A stretch of 8,571 nucleotides of DNA, taken from NCBI GenBank assembly GCA_938004075.1, contig CALKWP010000140.1:1-8571 (forward strand), given 5' to 3'. This DNA is from an uncultured Methanomassiliicoccales archaeon. Its GTDB lineage: Archaea; Thermoplasmatota; Thermoplasmata; SG8-5. The first letter of the stretch is position 1; each line of letters begins with the position of its first letter. Positions 6,201-8,571 of this stretch are shown here, one piece after another. The notes beneath the pieces are model-generated. The model ran no database searches. It worked only from the letters and a program-made list of their open reading frames with translations, and was not told the origin of the DNA. Made by a program: the position numbers and the translations under genes.

Positions 6201-8083
6201 ACACCCTTTGAGCCCAATATACCTATAATGTTGCCAGAATATATCGGGATGCTGCAAGAAATGAATGATGTTCCAGTTATATTTTTCCAATAGCCAAGAG
6301 ACGTGAAATCGTTTGACATGGCGGGATATGCTGGTACTGCGCTATTAAATCGCACAATCGCTATATTCTGTTTGTCTGTTCCCGCCTCGATCGGGACGCG
6401 TAAACCCGTGACAGTGAAATCGCAGGGTGCGGTGAACCAGTAGCCACGAACATTACCGGCAAAAAGGCTTTGGTGGGCACTCAGTGCTAATGCAGCTCCG
6501 GACTCGGCAATCAGGGCTGTGGACCACACGTTGCCAGCGGTTGATAGGTCATATGTATCGCCATTTAGCCCTTGGTTGGTGACCGTAATCAGATGGTCAA
6601 CAACCTGGCTTGGGAACCCGTACTTGTTCTGAAACTCGGGGACGAGCCCCACAGCATAATTGCTGGATAGCAAGACATCATCTATGTACCATCCAGGGTT
6701 CACGTTGAGAGCATCGGACCTGAACCTGAACCTGATCCACATGGTGCCTCCGGCATAGGCACTTAGGTCGAATCTTGTTTGGGACCAACCGCCTATTATT
6801 CCTGTATATCCCGGAATCCCATACATGTTGGCTTGATATGGCGGTCCTGAGGTTGGGTTCACAGGATTCCAGACCACTCCGTCTGTAGATGCTTCCACCC
6901 ATCCAACATCCCTTCCGTTCTCTGAGACAAACCACATCCAGAACGAAAGTGAAATCTGCGTCAGCCCTCTCGTATCAAGGGAAGGCATGGTTAGGTAGGC
7001 AATCGCGTTGTTTGTATAACTAGCCACCAGATTTGTTCCCCAGCAGTTTGTGCCAGAATAAGCCGAGCCCGGTCCAAAGCCACTCGGGTTGCCGCGCTGC
7101 CAGGTAGTACCCATTGCGTTGTCTGTGGGCTGCCATGCTCCAGCACCTTTTTCAATGTCATCGAACCATGTGCAGCTCAGTGCGACATCGTCAATGTACC
7201 AATTGTTCAACTGATACGAATTACCGATAACAGTCCAGGCAATATAGAAAGATGAGGAGCCCACATCCGCAGTGGTGATATCCATGGTTTTCTGCGAAGC
7301 TGCGATGCTTCCTGGCATCTGTGTATCGTCCCAGTGCCAGCCTGCATCATTCCACACAGATAAGTCGGTGCTTGTTTGAATTATCAGTTTAACACCCACC
7401 GCTGCAGGATAATCATCGATTCTTTGGCGCCATTGAAGTTTGAAGTGCGCCATTCCTGTTGTGTCAATGGGTCCTGCGTAAAGGCGAGATGTTCCCTGGC
7501 CGGGCGAACCATATGTGAACATCGCCTCAGGGGATGTTCCACCCGCTGCATTTGTGGCTGGCCTGCTCCATGTTCCCGTAGTGGGAATTGTTTGCACATT
7601 CCATCCTGTCGGTGGGAATGTTGCGCTGGAGAAGTCCTGATAAATGATCGTGCGGCGTAAAATCCCATCGTCTGGCAATGGCTGTTGCGTGATGACCGGC
7701 GGCGGCTCCGCCATGCTGACACTTGCCCCCTCCCCCGGCCTCCGCGTCTCATCGTCCCACCCGTACACCGGTTCGGCATAATGGTCCACGGAGTACAGTC
7801 GCTGGTCATTGTTTCCGCCGCTGTCAATGGGCACATAGGTGTCGTTCAGGAAATAGTAGGTGTAGGCATTTGGCAGCAGCGGGTTCGTGTCATAGCCCAC
7901 GACAACCGCAATGGTGCCTGCGTCATTCCAGGTGGTGTCACGGGCTACGAAAGTCGGAGAGAGCCCGTTATTCGAAAGTGGCATTATGAATGCTGCTTCC
8001 GCGCTCTCGCTGGCCATCATGCTGAAGCCCACGCTCAGCAGCATCAGGGCGAGCGTTGCCGATGCGAGCTTCCTAACGCTCAT
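1..8083 (-). CDS. Giant secreted/surface repeat protein, N-terminal 2,694 residues (3' end outside window)
   Basis: Read triplet by triplet, the frame from the ATG at 8081-8083 has no stop down to base 2. An in-frame TAA at 8117-8119 closes it upstream. The start is supported by a purine-rich GGGAG eight bases before the ATG and by a good signal peptide immediately after it. After the signal peptide every recognisable domain is an extracellular beta-sandwich: two anchor-J-like domains, an InhA/MAM-like domain, a split NEW3-like domain, an FN3-like domain and eight full plus one partial copies of a ~200-residue Big_5 + Ig-like composite. No catalytic motif was seen. The likely role is adhesion, a surface stalk or an S-layer-like coat; this is inferred from architecture only. 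Lysine is almost absent from the repeats. The C-terminus, and with it any membrane anchor or sorting signal, is missing. The reading frame is certain; the function is not. Confidence 0.97.
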   Translation of the reverse strand, partial: MSVRKLASATLALMLLSVGFSMMASESAEAAFIMPLSNNGLSPTFVARDTTWNDAGTIAVVVGYDTNPLLPNAYTYYFLNDTYVPIDSGGNNDQRLYSVDHYAEPVYGWDDETRRPGEGASVSMAEPPPVITQQPLPDDGILRRTIIYQDFSSATFPPTGWNVQTIPTTGTWSRPATNAAGGTSPEAMFTYGSPGQGTSRLYAGPIDTTGMAHFKLQWRQRIDDYPAAVGVKLIIQTSTDLSVWNDAGWHWDDTQMPGSIAASQKTMDITTADVGSSSFYIAWTVIGNSYQLNNWYIDDVALSCTWFDDIEKGAGAWQPTDNAMGTTWQRGNPSGFGPGSAYSGTNCWGTNLVASYTNNAIAYLTMPSLDTRGLTQISLSFWMWFVSENGRDVGWVEASTDGVVWNPVNPTSGPPYQANMYGIPGYTGIIGGWSQTRFDLSAYAGGTMWIRFRFRSDALNVNPGWYIDDVLLSSNYAVGLVPEFQNKYGFPSQVVDHLITVTNQGLNGDTYDLSTAGNVWSTALIAESGAALALSAHQSLFAGNVRGYWFTAPCDFTVTGLRVPIEAGTDKQNIAIVRFNSAVPAYPAMSNDFTSLGYWKNITGTSFISCSIPIYSGNIIGILGSKGVATNNQSYAAAPYATTINGYPVTLTRLGMQFNLNYYSPRDLWTEAASSYSRVEMEYTINSISLNAGASKNFLARVSIPAGASPNNADIATITTTSRGSPTISANTQVRTKVPGGILATTPTNGATGVAVTQNVIVTFGEPMQTGTVTYTCVPNPGGWTAIWNTPTNTILTLSHTAFAYSSAYTFQITGGTDIYGNSLGSSVAANPWSFTTQAIASATATGPVSAIPTNVGSITTTYTTSGATPTSVNLYYTTNGGTTWTLAGNDATVDGSFGWIIPSAGTYHWLASAVGGGSTEPSPPAGGTPPEAGPYIYDNVRPAVSSVVPNNGATGVFPSQNIVITFSEPINTASFSFGTTFTISPNPGGLSVAWSGGNTIATVTHTAFTYSTSYSCTLNTGILDSAGNAMLADYSWSFTTHAAASATTTGPIGGPSNVAGVTITYTWTGTPTSVNLYYTTNGGTSWTLAGNDASVDGSFAWSCPSGGTYGWIAQAVGGGSTELSPPTAGTAPEAMSYIYDTVSPTLFFRYPGVGATNIAINQDIRLIFTETMNTGSLTYTCSPDPGGWGSSWSMWSYTNDQVYLSHTAFAYDTTYTFTITGASDFAGNPLATPISWSFTTIAAASATATGPISATPTNVGSVTLTYTYTGTPTSVRLYYTTNGGTSWILAGTDNTVDGSYLWAVPAPGTYGWLAVGIGGGSTEVDPPTPGTSPEATPYEYDNVSPTITLTTPASGASGIGVTSTVVITFSESMNIASFTYTCSPNPGGWSAVWSSVTYTNDRVTLTHTAFAYFTAYTFTVTAAADVAGNALSGGGVPNPWSFTTIGATATATGPISAIATNVVAVTITYTYTDSPTSVNIYYTKNLGSPYTWVLAGNDATVDGSFAYTIVAGSGSYRWLASAVGGGSVEPSPPGNLIPPEAVYYLLDLDTSAPPSGLNVEWGGRQTLLSQDFSDATFPPPGWAQSGPSVRWTRSLTALAGGTSPEARYQWITATGTWRLFSNPIDTTGMTSLNLQFRTLFDDYYAAAVRIKVQTSSDGVTWHDTDWYMDSKANQNIGPRLASVSINTVDVGSSTFWLSFTVDGISNYMDYWYIDDVNLYYINPGLTNHNILEWVKSTDDGTGTNDVSHYKIYRSNNEAGPWDATALLTSVFAGSNSYIDLNAGQADGTIWWYVVRAVDRAGNEEMNTNAAPEDSIPPTIIATNPVSGATGVSVTQSIVITFSESMNTASFTYTCSPNPGGWSAVWSTVSYTNDRVTLTHTNFAYGTTYTFTVTAAEDIYHNPLVAGGVPNPWSFTTLAAASATATGPTGGPTNVAGVTITYSRVGTPASVNIYYTTNGGTTWNFAGNDATPLDGSYAWSVPSSGTYGWIAQAVGGGSTEPNPPSGGTPPEASSYIFDNVRPFIVTTNPVSGATGVSISQSIVITFNEPMTTGSVTYTCSPNPGGWVANWNGPTNTILTLSHTNFQYGTTYTFTVTAANDVAGNTLIAGGTPNPWSFTTIAAASATATGPTGGPTNVASITITYSYTGVPSSVNIYYTTTGGTIWNLWGNDATVDGSYMLMLSTSGTYGWIAQAIGGGSTEAIPPAGGTPPEASSYIFDNVRPAISITTPVNGATGVSVSQNIIITFTETINTGSFTYSCSPNPGGWSVAWNGGNTIATLTHNAFAFGTAYTFTVTAANDAAGNTLNSGAVPNPWSFTTVSGATATATGPTGGPTNVAMVTLTYSWTGTPTSVNLYYTADDGASWILVGNDVTVDGSFSWTVPASGSYGWIAQAIGGGSTEPSPPPGGTLPESSYYIYDNVRPTIAMTAPANGAIDVAVTQNIVITFSEPMNPGTFSYTCIPNPGGWGVTWNGGNTIATLTHTPFAHITTYTITVTAASDAAGNALLAGIIANPWSFTTGSGATATALGPAGGPTNIAGVIIDYSFTGTPTSVNLYYSIDGGASWTLVGNDAFPDGTYLWTMPSSGSYYWIAQAVGDGSTEPSPPAPGTMPEAGPHIFDKQAPTIISVSPGMGATNVQGNSRLVITFSEPMDPSYWVLIITPEPLGISVAWSSGNTVMTVTHDGFPELTYITVL
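227..826 (-). repeat. Composite repeat U8 (residues 2420-2619)
   Basis: The 200-residue copy shows NVRPTIAMTAPANGAIDV, SEPMNPGTFSYTCIPNPGGW, GGNTIATLTHTPFAH and ANPWSFTT. The Ig half has LYYSIDGGASWTLVGND, a DGTYLW strand and WIAQAVGDGSTEPSPP, where one glycine of the GGGSTE motif is Asp. It ends EAGPHIFD. Confidence 0.88.
827..1426 (-). repeat. Composite repeat U7 (residues 2220-2419)
   Basis: The copy is exactly 200 residues. It shows NVRPAISITTPVNGATGV, FTETINTGSFTYSCSPNPGGW, GGNTIATLTHNAFAF and VPNPWSFTT. The Ig half has LYYTADDGASWILVGND, VTVDGSFSW, GSYGWIAQAIGGGSTEPSPP and the exit LPESSYYIYD. Confidence 0.88.
1427..2029 (-). repeat. Composite repeat U6 (residues 2019-2219)
   Basis: The 201-residue copy shows NVRPFIVTTNPVSGATGV, NEPMTTGSVTYTCSPNPGGW, NTILTLSHTNFQYGTTYTF and NPWSFTT. 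The Ig half has IYYTTTGGTIW, WGNDATVDGSYMLML and WIAQAIGGGSTE. Here the DGS strand is unusual in carrying Met-Leu-Met-Leu where the others have an alternating aromatic pattern. Confidence 0.88.
2030..2641 (-). repeat. Composite repeat U5 (residues 1815-2018)
   Basis: The 204-residue copy starts SIPPTIIATNPVSGATGV. Its Big_5 half is almost a duplicate of that in U4: from SESMN to WSFTT I count 62 identical residues of 75 by hand. The Ig half follows the common pattern instead (IYYTTNGGTTW, AGNDATPLDGSYAW, GTYGWIAQAVGGGSTEPNPP). It ends EASSYIFD. Confidence 0.88.
2642..2917 (-). other. FN3-like domain (residues 1723-1814)
   Basis: The stretch shows NHNILEWVKSTDDGTG, VSHYKIYRSNNEAGPW, a SNSYIDLNAG turn, GTIWWYVVRAVDRAGNE and an acidic, alanine-rich exit (NTNAAPED). 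The Trp in the B strand, the Y-x-IYRS C strand and the YVVRAVDRAGNE F/G strands are the usual marks of prokaryotic FN3-like domains. Length is about 90 residues, as expected. It links the second anchor-J-like domain to repeat U5. Confidence 0.78.
2918..3439 (-). other. Anchor-J / cleaved-adhesin-like domain 2 (residues 1549-1722)
   Basis: After a short linker (SGLNVEWGGRQTLL) the domain opens QDFSDATFPPPGW at residue 1571 and closes WYIDDVNLYYI (1712-1722). Internal motifs match domain 1: AGGTSPEA, IDTTGM, FDDYYAAAVRIKVQTSSDG, DTDWYMDS and VDVGSSTFWLSF. It sits between repeats U4 and U5 together with the FN3-like domain. It contains no cysteine. A second ligand-binding head part-way along a repeat stalk is the simplest interpretation. 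Confidence 0.8.
3440..4057 (-). repeat. Composite repeat U4 (residues 1343-1548), longest copy
   Basis: At 206 residues this is the longest copy. The Big_5 half (SPTITLTTPASGASGIGV, YTCSPNPGGWSAVW, YTNDRVTLTHTAFAY, GGVPNPWSFTT) is nearly the same as in U5. The Ig half is the most unusual: YYTTNGG is replaced by YYTKNLGSPYTW with a few extra residues, and the tryptophan strand reads GSYRWLASAVGGGSVE. It carries the only lysine well inside a repeat. It ends YYLLD and leads into the second anchor-J-like domain. Confidence 0.88.
4058..4660 (-). repeat. Composite repeat U3 (residues 1142-1342)
   Basis: The 201-residue copy has a divergent opening (TVSPTLFFRYPGVGATN) and then YTCSPDPGGW, a YTND insertion before the VYLSHTAFAY strand, and SWSFTT. 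The Ig half keeps LYYTTNGGTSWILAG and GTYGWLAVGIGGGSTE. It shares the YTND insertion only with U4 and U5, which suggests these three copies are closely related. Confidence 0.88.
4661..5266 (-). repeat. Composite repeat U2 (residues 940-1141), cysteine pattern altered
   Basis: The 202-residue copy starts NVRPAVSSVVPNNGATGV and ends EAMSYIYD. It departs from the others in the Big_5 half: the YTC before PNPGG is replaced by TFTIS, preceded by a few extra residues (FSFGT). A cysteine appears instead in SYSCTLNTG, and another in the Ig half (AWSCPSGG). The rest keeps the shared pattern, including WSFTT, LYYTTNGGTSW, AGNDASVDGSF and WIAQAVGGGSTE. Confidence 0.88.
5267..5875 (-). repeat. Composite repeat U1: Big_5 + Ig-like module (residues 737-939)
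   Basis: This is the first of nine copies. The Big_5 (SbsA Ig-like) half shows PTNGATGVAVTQNVIVTF, GEPM, YTCVPNPGGW, LTLSHTAFAY and NPWSFTT. The second half shows VGSITTTYTTSG, LYYTTNGGTTW, AGNDATVDGSF, GTYHWLASAVGGGSTEPSPP and a proline-rich exit ending YIYDNVRP at the next copy. The copy is about 203 residues. Its edge with the preceding NEW3-like segment was placed by aligning the NGATGV motif with that of the next copy. Confidence 0.88.
5876..6661 (-). other. NEW3-like beta-sandwich split by an inserted domain (residues 475-736)
   Basis: The first part, around residues 495-522, reads VDHLITVTNQGLNGDTYDLS and then VWSTAL, the front strands of a NEW3/CARDB-like sandwich. The back strands appear only at residues 687-722: SISLNAGASKNFLARVSIP, then AGASPNNADIATITTTS. 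Between them sits an extra block of about 120 residues with its own strands. I therefore read this as one domain with a second domain nested inside it. The segment joins the N-terminal head to the first composite repeat. The sandwich match is from recall of the family pattern; the nesting is an inference. Confidence 0.55.
6098..6457 (-). other. Inserted domain of unknown family with GYWFTAP motif (approx. residues 543-662)
   Basis: The block begins near GYWFTAPCDFTVTGLRVP (from residue 547), continues with QNIAIVRFNSAVPAY, FISCSIPIYSGNIIGILG and a SYAAAPYATTINGYP strand, and ends LTRLGMQFNL (651-660). It looks like a compact beta domain. I recall similar GYWFTAP...GLRVP segments in secreted bacterial and archaeal proteins but cannot name a family. 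It has two cysteines (APCDF and FISCSI) that could pair. Its boundaries are approximate. Confidence 0.5.
6662..7174 (-). other. Immune-inhibitor-A/MAM-like domain (residues 304-474)
   Basis: This jelly roll follows the first anchor-J-like domain directly. It shows GTNCWGTNLVASY, LTMPSLDTRGL, an aromatic strand LSFWMWF, then EASTDGVVW, FDLSAYAGGTMWIRFRFRSD and a closing GWYIDDVLLSS (464-474). That order matches the C-terminal MAM-like domain of secreted InhA-type metalloproteases. No HExxH zinc motif was seen in the translation, so only the accessory domain is present. It contains two cysteines, at its first residue (304) and in TNCWG. A binding role is likely; the ligand is unknown. Confidence 0.75.
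7175..7645 (-). other. Anchor-J / cleaved-adhesin-like domain 1 (residues 147-303)
   Basis: The domain opens with QDFSSATFPPTGW (from residue 149), the typical DFS...FPPxGW entry of choice-of-anchor-J and cleaved-adhesin domains. It continues with AGGTSPEA, a DTTGM strand, a DDYPAAVGVKL strand and TADVGSSSFYIAW, and it closes with WYIDDVALS (295-303), the family's usual end. In known proteins these jelly rolls bind ligands such as glycans or matrix proteins. Length (about 155 residues) is normal for the family. The domain resembles residues 1571-1722 of the same protein motif for motif. Confidence 0.8.
7646..7993 (-). other. Unrecognised N-terminal segment (residues 31-146)
   Basis: The mature N-terminus holds about 116 residues that I cannot assign to a family. 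It contains a stretch around residues 46-66 reading FVARDTTWNDAGTIAVVVGY and then aromatic-rich strands (YTYYFLND, LYSVDHY). That pattern of Trp, turn and hydrophobic strand resembles a single blade of a beta-propeller-like repeat, but only one copy is present. It is followed by a low-complexity proline-rich linker (MAEPPPVITQQPLPDD, about residues 121-136) leading into the first anchor-J-like domain. It could be a degenerate blade or a cap; the assignment is weak. Confidence 0.4.
7994..8083 (-). other. Signal peptide of the giant protein (residues 1-30)
   Basis: The N-terminus is MSVRK followed by a hydrophobic stretch (LASATLALMLLSVGFSMMA, residues 6-24) and a small-residue region ending SAEA. 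This is the usual n-, h- and c-region order of a Sec signal peptide. The best cleavage site by eye is after AEA (residue 30); cleavage after Ala24 is possible. There is no lipobox cysteine and no twin arginine, so a plain Sec-exported protein is the simplest reading. Confidence 0.85.
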
Positions 8084-8091
8084 TGGCGATT

Positions 8092-8096
8092 CTCCC
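8092..8096 (-). promoter_or_regulatory. Ribosome binding site of the giant gene
   Basis: The minus strand reads GGGAG and then eight bases before the ATG at 8081-8083. Core and spacing fit a Shine-Dalgarno site and support this ATG over the downstream in-frame ATGs at codons 14, 22 and 23, which would cut into the signal peptide. Confidence 0.6.
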
Positions 8097-8098
8097 AG

Positions 8099-8117
8099 CC
8101 CGTGGCTCGGGGCTTTT
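8099..8117. other. Small GC hairpin in the intergenic spacer with a T-run on the plus strand
   Basis: The plus strand reads AGCCC, a short loop, GGGCT and then TTTTT. The five-pair stem can be extended by one pair past a single bulge. On the plus strand this has the form of a weak intrinsic terminator, but no plus-strand gene precedes it. On the minus strand it lies in the leader of the giant gene, just upstream of the ribosome binding site, where it could affect translation. Its role is uncertain. Confidence 0.35.
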
Positions 8118-8139
8118 TATCATATTCTTTGTTTCCATT

Positions 8140-8524
8140 TTAACTCCATAGCGTTATCGTGATTGTCGCTCTGTAAACGCCTTCAGACGTGCCTGCCGGG
8201 ACAACGACTTGCCAGAGCACGGGTGTGGGCTGGAATGTCTCCGGAACCTGGGCCGCTGTAAAGTCTGTGTAGACCGGTCCGGCGGAAACCGTTCCGGAAA
8301 TGGGCGGGGAAAGGTATGTCCCGCTCTCCAAGCCCCAGATGCACCAGTCGTCATTTGGTCCGTTGAAAGGCGTCCAATCCCAGATGTCGGAATTTCCAAG
8401 AGCAGCATCATTCTGGTCATTGAGGACTGAGACAGAGGTGGCGGGTATGTTCAATGCCGGATTTCCTTCCTTGAGAAGGTTCGGTATCGATACGTTCAAC
8501 TGGTACACGACGTTAGTGGAATAG
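8140..8524 (-). CDS. C-terminal fragment of a beta-rich, probably extracellular protein (5' end missing)
   Basis: The last 127 codons of a minus-strand gene end at TAA (8140-8142). The first full native codon is Tyr at 8521-8523; everything upstream is adapter. The fragment reads YSTNVVYQLNVSIPNLL, then NDQNDAALGNSDIWDWTPF, a WCIWGLESGTYLSPP stretch and the ending VVVPAGTSEGVYRATITITL plus WS. The alternating beta pattern and the closing PAGTSxGxYxATITI strand are like the last Ig-like domain of surface or secreted proteins. No membrane anchor follows it. It has one cysteine. The family is not recognised. It lies on the same strand as the giant gene, 56 bp upstream, so a shared transcript and a related envelope role are plausible. 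The apparent ATG at 8566-8568 lies in adapter and is not its start. Confidence 0.75.
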
Positions 8525-8571
8525 AGATCGGAAGAGCACACGTCTGAACTCCAGTCACGAATCACCATCTC
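8525..8571 (+). other. Illumina TruSeq adapter contamination at the contig end
   Basis: Bases 8525-8558 match the TruSeq read-1 adapter, starting AGATCGGAAGAGC and ending CCAGTCAC, with no mismatch I can see. They are followed by eight bases (GAATCACC, 8559-8566) in the sample-index position and then ATCTC, the start of the adapter's next constant part. On the minus strand it encodes the artefact peptide DWSSDVCSSDL in frame with the upstream gene fragment. This stretch is not genomic and should be trimmed. Confidence 0.98.

Larger units (their letters stand above)
8084..8139 (-). other. 56-bp intergenic spacer
   Basis: The spacer between the upstream stop and the giant gene's ATG holds an A/T-rich half (AAAGAATATGATAAAAAG, 8113-8130), the GC hairpin and the ribosome binding site. 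The A/T-rich part could contain a promoter element (TATGAT resembles a bacterial -10, and an archaeal TATA box is also conceivable), but no convincing partner element is visible. The spacer is short enough for read-through from the upstream gene. Confidence 0.4.

Noticed and set aside
7384..7836. A 150-codon minus-strand frame, with overlapping plus-strand frames at 7685-8143
   Set aside because: They overlap the N-terminal head of the giant gene in other frames. The giant frame here encodes clear domain motifs, whereas these are rich in Arg, His, Cys and Met without any recognisable pattern.
1..8083. A pseudogene, suggested by the many short overlapping frames
   Set aside because: Reading the minus-strand frame codon by codon gave no stop and no frameshift over 2,694 codons. 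The short frames are by-products.
8113..8130. A firm promoter call for the A/T-rich stretch upstream of the giant gene
   Set aside because: TATGAT has no good -35 partner at about 17 bp, and the match to an archaeal TATA box is loose. It was kept only as a possibility in the spacer entry.
8525..8568. ATG at 8566-8568 as the start of the upstream gene
   Set aside because: The ATG and the following codons lie in TruSeq adapter and index sequence. The true start is outside the window.

Overview
The window is almost entirely one gene, read on the minus strand. From an ATG at 8081-8083 the frame stays open to the left edge, at least 2,694 codons with no stop, and the 3' end lies outside the window. 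No competing gene of comparable length is seen on either strand. The product has a signal peptide and then only beta-sandwich, adhesion-type domains. I read it as a giant secreted or cell-surface protein. No C-terminal anchor can be seen because that end is missing.

Layout in protein order (right to left): signal peptide (residues 1-30); an unrecognised N-terminal segment (31-146); a choice-of-anchor-J / cleaved-adhesin-like domain (147-303); an immune-inhibitor-A/MAM-like jelly roll (304-474); a NEW3-like fold that seems to be split by an inserted domain (475-736); four composite repeats of about 200 residues (U1-U4); a second anchor-J-like domain (1549-1722) and an FN3-like domain (1723-1814); four more composite repeats (U5-U8); and the start of a ninth (U9) cut by the window edge. 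Each repeat pairs an SbsA-type Ig-like domain (Big_5) with a second Ig-like module that I cannot assign to a named family.

Upstream (8143-8524) is the C-terminal part of another beta-rich, probably extracellular protein on the same strand. Its stop is 56 bp before the giant gene's ATG, so the two may be co-transcribed. Bases 8525-8571 are Illumina TruSeq adapter sequence, not genome, so the window probably ends at a contig edge and the 5' part of the upstream gene is lost.

The organism cannot be fixed from the sequence. The domain mix, with Big_5, anchor-J, FN3 and NEW3-like folds in one giant exported protein, resembles proteins of environmental archaea such as Thermoplasmatota, but uncultured bacteria carry similar ones. 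No RNA gene, mobile element or CRISPR array is visible. The plus strand holds no convincing gene.
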